A stretch of 64,000 nucleotides of DNA, from NCBI RefSeq assembly GCF_900105055.1, contig NZ_FNTA01000004.1:62001-126000 (forward strand). Reading direction: 5' to 3'. Below, piece after piece: positions 21,710 through 30,097 of this stretch. Position numbers and translations under genes: made by a program. Position 1 is the stretch's first letter. Each line of letters begins with the position of its first letter. This stretch comes from Amycolatopsis lurida. GTDB lineage: Bacteria; Actinomycetota; Actinomycetes; Mycobacteriales; Pseudonocardiaceae. Below the pieces are notes generated by a model. The model did not search any database. It was not told the origin of the DNA and saw only the letters and a program-made list of their open reading frames with translations.

Positions 21710-22600
21710 ATGGCGGACTCCGCCACCCCGGTCCCCGTCGTCCACCAGCAGAAAGGCGGTACCCGTAGGCCGACGTTGAGCAGGCGGCGGGAAGTCGGTC
21801 ATGCCAGCGCGCGGTCGCTGCTGATGACGATCCTCGGCGAGTACGTCCTGCCCCGTGATCAATCGATCTGGACGTCGACGCTGGTCGAAGCGCTGCGCGT
21901 GCTGGACATCGAGGAGAAGTCCGCACGGCAGGCGCTGGCCCGCTCCTCCGCCGAGGGCTGGGTCGTGTCCGAACGCGTCGGGCGAAGAGTGCGCTGGTCG
22001 CTCACGCCACCCGGCAGACGGCTGCTGACCGAAGGCGCGGAACGGATCTACGCGTTCGGCAACGAGGAGAAGGCCTGGGACGATCGCTGGCTGATGCTGA
22101 TCGTGTCGGTCCCCGAGGCGAAGCGGGATCTCCGGCACAGGCTGCGCACCCGCCTGACGTGGGCCGGGTTCGGCTCGCCGGTGGCCGGCGTCTGGGTCAG
22201 CCCGGATCTCAGCCGCCAGCGGGAAGCCCAGCAGATCGTGCAGGAACTCGGCCTCGACGCGCAGGCGATGTCGTTCACCGCCGCTTACGGTGACGTCGGC
22301 GATCAGGAGACGATGGTCGCGCGGTCCTGGGACCTCAGTGACCTCAAGGACCGCTACGAGGACTTCATCGACCGGTTCACCGGTCTGCACCCTTCCGGGG
22401 AGCGCGGCGTCCTGCGCGCGCAGACCGAACTCGTCCACGAATGGCGCAGCTTCCCCTTCCTGGATCCGCGCCTTCCGCTAAAACTCCTCCCCGACGGTTG
22501 GAGCGGCGTGCGCGCGGCGGACCTGTTCCACCGCAAGCACGTCGAATGGCGACCAGAAGCACAGGCGCAATGGGACGAACTCGTGGCGGCGTCGGACTAG
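21710..22600 (+). CDS. PaaX family transcriptional regulator
   Basis: The 296-residue protein has an N-terminal winged-helix region (SARSLLMTILGEYVLP, then a RQALARSSAEGWV recognition segment) and the PaaX central and C-terminal parts (WDDRWLMLIVSVPE, WAGFGSPVAGVWVSP, FLDPRLPLKLLPDGWSG). PaaX proteins repress phenylacetyl-CoA degradation genes and related acyl-CoA pathways. The gene lies 34 bases before an enoyl-CoA hydratase gene on the same strand, which fits an acyl-CoA role, but no paa genes are visible. The first 30 residues are poorly structured, so the true start may be internal. Confidence 0.85.
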   Translation: MADSATPVPVVHQQKGGTRRPTLSRRREVGHASARSLLMTILGEYVLPRDQSIWTSTLVEALRVLDIEEKSARQALARSSAEGWVVSERVGRRVRWSLTPPGRRLLTEGAERIYAFGNEEKAWDDRWLMLIVSVPEAKRDLRHRLRTRLTWAGFGSPVAGVWVSPDLSRQREAQQIVQELGLDAQAMSFTAAYGDVGDQETMVARSWDLSDLKDRYEDFIDRFTGLHPSGERGVLRAQTELVHEWRSFPFLDPRLPLKLLPDGWSGVRAADLFHRKHVEWRPEAQAQWDELVAASD

Positions 22601-22634
22601 GGTCACGGAAAACAACCCATCGGAGGGAACCGCC

Positions 22635-23414
22635 TTGGCCGCCTCGATCCGCCTCGACCGTGAAGACGACCTCGCCGTCCTGACCATCGCTTCACCGCCA
22701 CTGAACCTCTACACGGCGGAACTGCAGGCCGAACTGGGCGAGGCGATCGGCGAACTGGAGACCACGCCGCCGCGCGCGGCGCTGATCCGCGCCGAGGGGA
22801 AGATCGTCAGCGGCGGCGTGGACGTCTCCCTGTTCGACGCCCAGGCGAGCGCGGCCGAGGCCAAGGTGCTCTTCGACGAGATGCTGGCGATCCCCGACCG
22901 GATCGCCGCGCTCCCGTTCCCCACCGTGTTCGCCGCCCACGGTCTGTGCCTGACGTGGGCGTTCGAGGTCGCGGTCGCCTGCGACATCATCCTCGCGAGC
23001 GAGAAGGCCAAATTCGGCCTGGTCGAACGCGTCGTCGGCCTGACCCCGACCATGGGCGGCACCCAGCGGCTCGCCGCCCGCGCCGGCGTCGGCCGCGCCA
23101 AGGAGTTCGTGATGACGGGCGCGACCTATGACGCCGCGACCCTCGAACGCTGGAACGTGGTGAACCGGGTGTTTCCGATCGACGGCTTCGACGAGGCCGT
23201 ACGCGCCTTCACGACCGACCTCGCGCAGGGGCCGACGAAGGCGCACGCCGCCACCAAGAAGGTTCTCGAACACTACGAGCACGGCGGCGTCGCCGAGGCG
23301 AACGAGCACATCACGACGATCGCCGCCGGGCTCTTCGACACCGAGGATCTGCGCGGCGCGGTGAAGTCGTTCCTCGCCGACGGCCCCGGCAAGGCGACCT
23401 TCACCGGCCGCTGA
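22635..23414 (+). CDS. Enoyl-CoA hydratase/isomerase family protein
   Basis: The 259-residue crotonase-fold protein starts at TTG, with GGAGGG 7 bases upstream. A crotonase oxyanion-hole region is visible around IVSGGVDVSLF and in the AHGLCLTWAFEVAVACDIILAS segment. KFGLVERVVGLTPTMGGTQRL is the usual second signature. It probably hydrates or isomerises an enoyl-CoA in fatty-acid or aromatic-acid breakdown. It follows the PaaX-like regulator gene in one likely transcript. Exact substrate not assignable. Confidence 0.87.
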   Translation: MAASIRLDREDDLAVLTIASPPLNLYTAELQAELGEAIGELETTPPRAALIRAEGKIVSGGVDVSLFDAQASAAEAKVLFDEMLAIPDRIAALPFPTVFAAHGLCLTWAFEVAVACDIILASEKAKFGLVERVVGLTPTMGGTQRLAARAGVGRAKEFVMTGATYDAATLERWNVVNRVFPIDGFDEAVRAFTTDLAQGPTKAHAATKKVLEHYEHGGVAEANEHITTIAAGLFDTEDLRGAVKSFLADGPGKATFTGR

Positions 23415-23418
23415 GCCG

Positions 23419-24327
23419 CTAGGGCCGCTGACCGACCCCGTCCACCACGCCGGACGCGGTCACCGCGGTCGAATTCGTGCCCAGATACAGGAACGTGTCG
23501 GCGGCGAAGACGATCACCACCGGTTTCGCCACCTTGGCGTCGTCCCTCGGCCCCAGCGGCCAGGTGATGCCCACCCCCGGCCTGCCCGCCGCGTCCTGGG
23601 TGTGGTCGATGGCGCGCAGCCCTGGGACCTTCGCCGCCGCGCCGAACAGGGCCGCCCGGGTCGCGGGCGAAAGATAACTCTCGTTCGCCAGCGCGAGGAC
23701 GTCCTTGCCCATCGCGTTGAAGTCGCCGTCGTGACCGCTGTGGTTGGCGTTGAGGTAGGCGAACATCGCGTCCGCGTCGGTGGGGAGATCCGCCCGATAA
23801 CCGGGCGACGGCGTGCACGGCTCCATGACCCCGTCGAGCGGCTCGTCATCCCGGTACACTTGCGCCCGCCCGTTCCGGCAGCCCGGAAGCGGGAAGGAAC
23901 TTCCGTTCGCGAGCTTGATCAGCCCGTCGTGGGTGCCATCGGCCGAAAGCCACGATTCGCGCTCGCCGTTGGGCTCTTTGGTCTTGGTGTAGAGGAATTG
24001 ATCGGGCCTCGGCGGTGCGGCGGGAGACTTCAGCGCGGCCGCGGCGGCGTTCCGGAGCACTGTCACGGGATCCGCGGCAGCCGTGGGAGGTTGGAGACCG
24101 GCCTGTTCGACCGGGGCGAGCGCCACGACGGCGGTGACCGCCGCGGCGAGACCGACCGCACCGGCACCGACCCAGACTCCGCGTCGCCTTTTCCGCAGCG
24201 GCACCACGTTTTCCGTCTCGGCGGCCGCGATCTCGGCCATCAATCGCGCGCGGGCCGCGCCGAGCGCGCCGGATTCCGCGAGCGGTACCGATCCCGTCCG
24301 ATCGGCGATCAGCTGCAGCTCATCCAT
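23419..24327 (-). CDS. CU044_5270-type membrane-anchored protein, putative sigma-factor partner
   Basis: The 302-residue protein has a cytoplasmic N-terminal part of about 55 residues (MDELQLIADRTGSVPL...), then a single membrane segment (VGAGAVGLAAAVTAVVALAP) and an extracytoplasmic domain of about 220 residues. The layout matches actinobacterial CU044_5270 proteins, which commonly sit beside ECF sigma genes. Its ATG overlaps the sigma-factor stop by 8 bases, so the two are co-translated. I infer that it senses outside conditions and controls the sigma factor; no canonical zinc anti-sigma HxxxCxxC motif is visible. Confidence 0.75.
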   Translation of the reverse strand: MDELQLIADRTGSVPLAESGALGAARARLMAEIAAAETENVVPLRKRRRGVWVGAGAVGLAAAVTAVVALAPVEQAGLQPPTAAADPVTVLRNAAAAALKSPAAPPRPDQFLYTKTKEPNGERESWLSADGTHDGLIKLANGSSFPLPGCRNGRAQVYRDDEPLDGVMEPCTPSPGYRADLPTDADAMFAYLNANHSGHDGDFNAMGKDVLALANESYLSPATRAALFGAAAKVPGLRAIDHTQDAAGRPGVGITWPLGPRDDAKVAKPVVIVFAADTFLYLGTNSTAVTASGVVDGVGQRP

Positions 24328-24922
24328 GGGTGGAGATCTCCTTCGCGGTCGTGGTGTCCGGGCGCCCGAGCGCCTCGCGGACCTTTCGGCGGGCACGGTT
24401 GAGCCGAGAGCGGACGGTGCCGAGCGGGATTCCCAGCGCGGTGGCTATCTCCTCGTAGGAGAGGCCTTCTCCGGCGAACAGCGTGAGCGTGTCCCGGTCG
24501 CCGTCGGCCAGTTCCGCCAGCGCGGAGTCCAGCAGCTTCCCCATCGCCTCGGCGGTCACCTGATCGGCGACACGTTCGGCGTGTCCTTCTTCGTCGGGTG
24601 GCGGGCCGAGGGCCTTGCGGAGTTTCAACTCCCTGACTTCGTCACGGCGCCGCTGCGCCACCAGGTTGGTCGCGATGCCGTAGAGCCACGGCCGGGCGTC
24701 GCGGCGTTCGGTGTCGTATCCGTCGCGTTTGCGGAAGGCGATCAGGAACGCCTCACCCAGCATGTCCTCCGCGGCCGAGGGCCCGATCCGCCTGGTCAGG
24801 TAGCGGTGGATGTGCGCGGCATGCCGGTCGAAGATGACCGAGAACCAGTCCGGCCTGGTCACCGACCTCGCGATCAACTCCGCGTCTTCGAGATCGCCCG
24901 GATCCGCCCTTGATGAGCTCAT
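24320..24922 (-). CDS. ECF-type RNA polymerase sigma factor
   Basis: The 200-residue protein has a sigma region 2 (FSVIFDRHAAHIHRYL, then AEDMLGEAFLIAFRKRDGYD and ARPWLYGIATNLVAQRRRDE) and region 4 (LAELADGDRDTLTLFAGEGL, SYEEIATALGIPLGTVRSRL). I chose the ATG at 24922 (MSSSRADPGD) because GAAGGGCGG lies just upstream; a GTG 30 bases earlier is possible. It is the first gene of a two-gene operon with the membrane partner and is divergent from the chitinase gene. Confidence 0.9.
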   Translation of the reverse strand: MSSSRADPGDLEDAELIARSVTRPDWFSVIFDRHAAHIHRYLTRRIGPSAAEDMLGEAFLIAFRKRDGYDTERRDARPWLYGIATNLVAQRRRDEVRELKLRKALGPPPDEEGHAERVADQVTAEAMGKLLDSALAELADGDRDTLTLFAGEGLSYEEIATALGIPLGTVRSRLNRARRKVREALGRPDTTTAKEISTHG

Positions 24923-24997
24923 GAACCGCCCTTCGCCGTTCGTCAGTGTCACCTGCTATCCGCGGCCAGGGCCGAACGGGTTCACGACCGACGAATC

Positions 24998-25007
24998 GGT
25001 CTAGACC
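24998..25007. promoter_or_regulatory. DasR-responsive element-like core (upstream copy)
   Basis: GGTCTAGACC is the core of the dre consensus ACTGGTCTAGACCAGT; the flanks (ATC and TTT) are degenerate. It lies 40 bp centre-to-centre from a perfect dre, close to four helical turns, so both face the same side of the DNA. It could strengthen DasR binding between the sigma-factor and chitinase genes. Confidence 0.6.
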
Positions 25008-25033
25008 TTTTATGCGCTCCGCGCTACATTCAA

Positions 25034-25051
25034 GTGTGGTCTAGACCACAC
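25034..25051. promoter_or_regulatory. DasR-responsive element (dre), perfect palindrome
   Basis: GTGTGGTCTAGACCACAC is an 18-bp perfect palindrome with the dre core TGGTCTAGACCA. In streptomycetes DasR, a GntR regulator responding to amino-sugar phosphates, binds such sites in front of chitinase genes. It lies 53 bases before the chitinase start. Confidence 0.88.
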
Positions 25052-25103
25052 GCGCCATCTTTCGAGCAGGTCAGTCTCGCCGCCTCTTTTGGAGAGAACC
25101 GCC

Positions 25104-27359
25104 ATGAGACGCACCAGAAGAAGACTACTCAGCGCACTCACCGTGACACTCCTCGCCGCCGGGCTCCTCGTGGCCGCGGGTACTCCCGCGCTGGCGGCAG
25201 GCCGCCTCCGCGCAGCTTTCACCTTGACCGGGACCACCGGCGAGTACACCGTCACCAACCCCAGCAGCGAAACCGTCGCCGACTGGTCCATCACCTTCAC
25301 CGTCCCCGCCGGCGTGACCGCCACCAGCGGCTCCAACGGCACGGTTTCCCAGACGGGCAACCAAGTCACCTTCACCCCGGCGTACTACATCAAGTCCCTC
25401 GCGCCGGGCCGTTCGACCTACCCCTACAGCCCGTCGTTCCGGCTCAGCTCCGCGGTCAACCCGACCACCTGCCGGATCGACGACGCCAACTGCGACGGCT
25501 CCGGCGACACCCCGCCGTCGACCCCGGCCAACCTGCGACTCGTGGCGAAGACGACCACGACCGCCGCGCTGGCCTGGAACGCCGCCGCCCCGGGTTCCCT
25601 GCCCGTCGTCGGCTACGACGTCTACCAGGGCACCACGCTGGCGGCATCGGTCACCGGCACCGAAGCGAGGATCACCGGCCTGACGCCGAACACGGCGTAC
25701 AGCTTCACCGTCGTCGCCAAGGACCGGAAGGACGCCAAGTCGCCGCCCACCCCGGCACTGGCGGTGACCACCAACAATCCGAGCGACGACACCCAGGCAC
25801 CGACCGTGCCGTCGAACCTCCGCTCGACAGCGGTCACCTCGGGCTCGATCTCCCTGGCGTGGAACGCGTCCACGGACAACACCGGCGTCGTCTCGTACGA
25901 CGTCTACCGCGGCACGACGCTGGCCACCACGGTGACCGGAACGACCGCGACGGTGACCGGGCTTTCACCGTCCACTTCGTACTCTTTCACGGTCAAAGCC
26001 CGTGACGGGTACGACAACGTCTCCGCGGCGAGCGCCGCCGTCAGCGCTCGCACCGGCGACATCGTGAACGGGTACGCCCGGGTCGGCTATTTCGTCCAGT
26101 GGGGCATCTACGGCCGCCAGTTCTTCGTCAAGAACATGGTGACCAACGGATCCGCCGCCAAGCTGACCCATCTGCTGTACGCCTTCGGGAACATCGACCC
26201 GGTCAACCACACCTGCCTTTCGGGCGTCACGAAGGGCACGACGCCGAATCCCCAGGACCCGAACCAGGGTGACGGCGCCGGCGACGCGGAAGCCGACTAC
26301 TCGCGGCCGATGTCCGCCGCCCAGTCCGTCGACGGCGTCGGCGACACCGGCTGGGAGACGCTGCGGGGCAACTTCAACCAGCTGAAGAAGCTCAAGGCCA
26401 AGTACCCCAACTTGAAGATCCTCATCTCCCTGGGCGGCTGGACCTACTCGAAGTACTTCTCCGATGTCGCGGCCACGCCCGCTTCACGGCAGAAGTTCGT
26501 CGCGTCGTGTATCGACACGTACCTCAAGGGGAACGTGAAGCCGTACGGCGGCGCCGGCGGCCCGGGAACGGCCGCGGGCATCTTCGACGGCATCGACATC
26601 GACTGGGAGTGGCCGGGCAGCCCCGACGGGCACCCAGGTAACCACTGGAGCGCCAACGACAAGACGAACCTGACCGCCCTGCTGGCCGAGTTCCGCACGC
26701 AGATGGACGCCTATGGCGCGACCACCGGCAAACGGTACGAACTGCAGGCGTTCACCCCCGCCGACCCGGCGAAGGTGAAGGGCGGCTGGGAGATCCCGAA
26801 GATCTTCGACTACCTCGACGTCGCGAACGTGCAGGGCTACGACTTCCACGGCTCCGGCAGCGACAACTCGTGGGAGCCGAACCGCACCGGCCACCAAGGA
26901 AACCTGTACGCCGACGCGGACGATCCGTACAACTTCAAGTTCAGTGTCGAATCGGCGATCAACGCCTACACCGAGGCCGGGGCCAATCCACGGAAACTCA
27001 CCCTCGGGCTCGCCTTCTACGGGAGAGGCTGGCAAGGAGTCGCCGACGGCGGAAAGAAGGGCGAATGGCAGAGCGCGACCGGAGCCGCGCCGGGCCAGTT
27101 CGCCGAGGAAGCAGGTACTCGTGGCTACGCGAATCTCCTGGCCAGTGTCCCCAACTGTGCCGTCCAGCACGACACCGCGGCCGTGGCCACGTCGTGCTAC
27201 ACGGGCAACGGCGGGCAATGGTGGACCTTCGACGACGCCTGGTCCATCCAGCAAAAGGTCGCCTGGCTCAAGACCAGAGGACTGCTCGGGGTCATGGCCT
27301 GGGAGATGTCCGGTGACACCGGATCCCTCATGACCACAGTGGACAACTCGCTGAAGTGA
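25104..27359 (+). CDS. Secreted multidomain chitinase, GH18 with CBM2-like and two FnIII domains
   Basis: The 751-residue exported enzyme begins with a Sec/Tat-like signal (MRRTRRRLLSALT, hydrophobic core, PALAA cleavage region near 29-31). A cellulose/chitin-binding CBM2-like domain follows (about 33-130, with paired cysteines at CRIDDANC). Two fibronectin type III domains (about 138-222 and 230-315) share TTATVTGLSPSTSYSFTV-type repeats. The GH18 barrel occupies about 325-750, with the catalytic DGIDIDWE motif at 495-502 (Glu 502 the acid). It cuts beta-1,4-N-acetylglucosamine chains outside the cell. The start is the ATG with GGAGAG 7 bases upstream. Two dre sites precede it, so chitin-derived induction through DasR is likely. 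Confidence 0.93.
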   Translation: MRRTRRRLLSALTVTLLAAGLLVAAGTPALAAGRLRAAFTLTGTTGEYTVTNPSSETVADWSITFTVPAGVTATSGSNGTVSQTGNQVTFTPAYYIKSLAPGRSTYPYSPSFRLSSAVNPTTCRIDDANCDGSGDTPPSTPANLRLVAKTTTTAALAWNAAAPGSLPVVGYDVYQGTTLAASVTGTEARITGLTPNTAYSFTVVAKDRKDAKSPPTPALAVTTNNPSDDTQAPTVPSNLRSTAVTSGSISLAWNASTDNTGVVSYDVYRGTTLATTVTGTTATVTGLSPSTSYSFTVKARDGYDNVSAASAAVSARTGDIVNGYARVGYFVQWGIYGRQFFVKNMVTNGSAAKLTHLLYAFGNIDPVNHTCLSGVTKGTTPNPQDPNQGDGAGDAEADYSRPMSAAQSVDGVGDTGWETLRGNFNQLKKLKAKYPNLKILISLGGWTYSKYFSDVAATPASRQKFVASCIDTYLKGNVKPYGGAGGPGTAAGIFDGIDIDWEWPGSPDGHPGNHWSANDKTNLTALLAEFRTQMDAYGATTGKRYELQAFTPADPAKVKGGWEIPKIFDYLDVANVQGYDFHGSGSDNSWEPNRTGHQGNLYADADDPYNFKFSVESAINAYTEAGANPRKLTLGLAFYGRGWQGVADGGKKGEWQSATGAAPGQFAEEAGTRGYANLLASVPNCAVQHDTAAVATSCYTGNGGQWWTFDDAWSIQQKVAWLKTRGLLGVMAWEMSGDTGSLMTTVDNSLK

Positions 27360-27364
27360 CGGTT

Positions 27365-27394
27365 CCCTCGCGCGTGGTGCGCCACGCGCGAGGG
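27365..27394 (+). terminator. Strong hairpin terminator after the chitinase gene
   Basis: A perfect 13-bp GC-rich stem (CCCTCGCGCGTGG and its complement) closes on a TGCG tetraloop 5 bases after the chitinase stop. There is no U-tract, which is common in actinobacteria. Confidence 0.85.
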
Positions 27395-27432
27395 GCTTCA
27401 CCTCCACCCCGGCTTGCTGCACAGTGTGCTTC

Positions 27433-28458
27433 GTGACTTCTGCGAACGATGACCGGACTCTGCTCATCGCCGGCTCCTACACGGCGGCGAGCGGCGGCAG
27501 CGGTGAGGGCATCGGCACGTTCTGGCGCGACGCGCGGACCGGGGAGCTGACCCCGGCGGGTTCGCTCGCGCTGGACTCGCCGAGCTGGCTGACCCCGCAT
27601 CCCGCGCTCCCCGTGCTCTACGCCGTGAACGAAACGGCCGAAGGCGCGATCACCGCGGTGGCCGTCGGCGAAGACGGCACACTGTCGGCGCTGAACTCCC
27701 TGCCGACCGGCGGCGCGGATCCGTGCCATCTGGCGATCACTCCCGATGGCCGGTACCTGTTCTGCGCCAACTACAGCGGCGGCAGCCTGGCCGCTTTCGC
27801 GCTGGACCAGGACGGAGTGCCCACCGTGCGGACGGCGCTCGTCCAGCACCGAGGCAGCGGCCCGAAAACCGAACGGCAGGAATCGGCGCACGTCCACATG
27901 GCCGTCGTCGACGACACCGGGACGCTCGTCAGCGCGGTCGACCTCGGCACGGACGAGATCCGCAGCTACCGCCTCGGCGAAGAGGGCGAGCTGATCCCCC
28001 TGTCGGTCTCGGCGCTGCCCTCCGGGACCGGTCCACGGCAGCTGATCCGGCGCCCGGGCACGAGCCACGCGTACATCGTCGGCGAACTGGCCGCCTCACT
28101 GGTGACAGTGCGGGAAGAGCCGCCTGGCACGTTCACCGTCGAGAGTTCCGTTCCCGCGACGCTCGAACCCGGCGGCGAGAACCTCCCGGCACAACTCACG
28201 GTGCACGAGGACCGGCTGTTCCTGTCGAACCGGGGCCCCGAGCGGCTCACGGAGTTCACCTTCAATGCCGCGCTTCCCCAGGCCGTCGCCGACCACCGAA
28301 CCGGCGCGTGGCCCCGGCACTTCTCCTTTGTCGGCGAGCATTGTTATGTCGCGGCACAGAACGCGGACGCCATCCAGGCCTACGAACGCGCGAACTGGCG
28401 CCTGATCGGCAGTTATCCGATCGGCAGCCCGGCCTTCGTCTGCCCATGGCCGCACTGA
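27433..28458 (+). CDS. Lactonase family protein (6-phosphogluconolactonase-like seven-bladed propeller)
   Basis: The 341-residue protein is built of beta-propeller blades of the YbhE/Pgl type: LLIAGSYTA at the start, DPCHLAITPDGRYLFCANYSGGSL in the third blade, and a C-terminal HFSFVGEHCYVAAQN. Family members hydrolyse 6-phosphogluconolactone or other sugar lactones. No signal peptide was seen. The start is uncertain: GTG at 27433 gives MTSANDDRTLL, and another GTG lies 9 bases upstream; neither has a good ribosome site. It sits between two dre-linked secreted polysaccharide-degrading genes, suggesting a sugar-acid role, but it has no dre of its own. Confidence 0.8.
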   Translation: MTSANDDRTLLIAGSYTAASGGSGEGIGTFWRDARTGELTPAGSLALDSPSWLTPHPALPVLYAVNETAEGAITAVAVGEDGTLSALNSLPTGGADPCHLAITPDGRYLFCANYSGGSLAAFALDQDGVPTVRTALVQHRGSGPKTERQESAHVHMAVVDDTGTLVSAVDLGTDEIRSYRLGEEGELIPLSVSALPSGTGPRQLIRRPGTSHAYIVGELAASLVTVREEPPGTFTVESSVPATLEPGGENLPAQLTVHEDRLFLSNRGPERLTEFTFNAALPQAVADHRTGAWPRHFSFVGEHCYVAAQNADAIQAYERANWRLIGSYPIGSPAFVCPWPH

Positions 28459-28513
28459 TGCGTTCAGCCCGCTGAACACGGGGCTTTCTTTCTTTTCGAG
28501 ATGAACAAAGGTC

Positions 28514-28542
28514 TTGACGCAACTGGTTCAGACCATGACACT
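28514..28542 (+). promoter_or_regulatory. Promoter with embedded dre-like site before the polysaccharide lyase gene
   Basis: TTGACG (28514-28519) is a good -35. ACTGGTTCAGACCATG (28522-28537) is a dre-like palindrome (TGGT-N4-ACCA, consensus TGGTCTAGACCA) lying in the -35/-10 spacer. GACACT at 28537 is a possible -10. A DasR-type repressor bound here would block polymerase directly. Confidence 0.65.
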
Positions 28543-28590
28543 GAATCGCGCGCCGCCGGTGACCTGGCTCACGCCCACTCGAGGAGACCC

Positions 28591-29760
28591 ATGTCCCTAC
28601 CGAGGAAACTGCTCGCGCTGACCACGCTCGTTCCGTTGGCATTAGGCCTTTTCAACGTCCCGGCGCAGGCCGCGCCCGCCGCCTTCAGCCATCCCGGCGT
28701 GCTGGTCAGCCGCCCGCAACTGGATTTCGTCCGCGCCAAGGTGCAGGCCGGCGCGCAGCCGTGGAAACAGGCTTACGACGCGATGCTGTCGAGTTCGTAC
28801 GCTTCCTTGTCCCGGTCACCGAAACCCCGCGCCGTCGTCGAATGCGGTTCCTATTCGAATCCGAACATCGGCTGTACCGATGAACGGCAAGACGCGATCG
28901 CCGCGTATTCCCTCTCGCTGGCCTGGTACATCACGCGCGACGCGAAATACGCGACCAAGGCGATCGAGATCATGGACGCCTGGTCCGCGGTACTGAAGGA
29001 TCACACGAACAGCAACGCTCCCCTGCAGTCGGCGTGGTCGGCCTCCTCGTGGCCGCGCGCCGCGGAGATCATCAAGCACACTTACCCGAGCTGGCCGAAC
29101 GCCGGCCGCTTCGGCACCATGCTCCGGAACGTGTACCTGCCCGAGGTCGTCAACGGCAGTCACAGCAACGGCAACTGGGAACTCAGCATGACCGAGGCCG
29201 CGATCGGCATCGCCGTGTTCCTCGACGACAAGGCGGCCTACGACAAGGCCGTCGCGAAGTTCCGCACCCGCGTGCCCGCCTACCTCTACCTGACCAGCGA
29301 CGGCGCACTCCCGAAAACCGCTCCCGGCAGCGGCCTGGACACCCGCGACAAGGTCGTCAAGTACTGGCAAGGCCAGACGACGTTCGTCAACGGCCTCTCA
29401 CAGGAGACCTGCCGGGACTTCACCCACACCGGCTACGGACTCGCCGCCATCGCGAACTTCGCCGAGACCACCCGCATCCAGGGCCAGGACCTCTACCCCG
29501 AGATCGCCGACCGTCTCCGCGAAGGCCTTGGCTTCCACGCGAAGTACCAGATGGGCGCGGCCGTCCCGTCGTGGCTGTGTGGCGGCAGCCTGAAACTCGG
29601 CCTCGGCCCGATCACCGAGGTCGGCTACAACCACCTCCACACGCGCCTCGGGCACACCATGAGCAACACCGAGGCGCTCACCCTCCGCCAGCGCCCGGCG
29701 GGCACCAACAACCTGTTCGTCGCCTGGCAGACCCTCACCCACGCCGGCAACCCCCAGTGA
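28591..29760 (+). CDS. Secreted polysaccharide (alginate-type) lyase family protein
   Basis: The 389-residue exported protein has a signal peptide (MSLPRKLLALTTLVPLALG...VPAQA, cleavage near 26-30) and then an all-alpha toroid-like catalytic region. Segments NGNWELSMTEAAIGIAVF and CRDFTHTGYGLAAIANFAE resemble the alginate-lyase fold (PF05426/PL5/PL38-like), where Asn, His and Tyr act in beta-elimination of uronic-acid polymers. The ATG is preceded by GAGGAGACCC. Control by a dre-like operator puts it in the DasR group with the chitinase. The true substrate (alginate, glucuronan or another uronan) cannot be read from sequence. Confidence 0.75.
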   Translation: MSLPRKLLALTTLVPLALGLFNVPAQAAPAAFSHPGVLVSRPQLDFVRAKVQAGAQPWKQAYDAMLSSSYASLSRSPKPRAVVECGSYSNPNIGCTDERQDAIAAYSLSLAWYITRDAKYATKAIEIMDAWSAVLKDHTNSNAPLQSAWSASSWPRAAEIIKHTYPSWPNAGRFGTMLRNVYLPEVVNGSHSNGNWELSMTEAAIGIAVFLDDKAAYDKAVAKFRTRVPAYLYLTSDGALPKTAPGSGLDTRDKVVKYWQGQTTFVNGLSQETCRDFTHTGYGLAAIANFAETTRIQGQDLYPEIADRLREGLGFHAKYQMGAAVPSWLCGGSLKLGLGPITEVGYNHLHTRLGHTMSNTEALTLRQRPAGTNNLFVAWQTLTHAGNPQ

Positions 29761-29768
29761 CCCCGTGG

Positions 29769-29796
29769 GGGCCGTCCGAATGCGGCAGGACGGCCC
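29769..29796 (+). terminator. Hairpin terminator after the lyase gene
   Basis: A perfect 9-bp stem, GGGCCGTCC/GGACGGCCC, with a 10-base loop lies 8 bases after the stop. TCACGGACTGTTTT follows. Confidence 0.75.
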
Positions 29797-29899
29797 TCAC
29801 GGACTGTTTTCCCAGCTCAGACACACAGTGACCCCTGGTTGCAAGCCCCCGTCCGGGACCCGCTAAAGTACTCACATCGCACTCCACGGAGCGCGGGTC

Positions 29900-29973
<74 letters not shown>

Positions 29974-29986
29974 CCGGAAGACGAAA

Positions 29987-30024
29987 GGCCCGTGAGCAGC
30001 ATAACTGCCGCTCACGGGCCTTCT
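29987..30024 (+). terminator. tRNA transcript terminator
   Basis: An 11-bp perfect stem, GGCCCGTGAGC/GCTCACGGGCC, with a 12-base loop and then TTCTTCG lies 13 bases after the tRNA. Confidence 0.8.
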
Positions 30025-30097
30025 TCGTGCATCGGCATTGCCAAACGGGTAGATCCCCTCGGGGACCGTCCGGCGACGTGCCTGGCCAACTGCCTGA

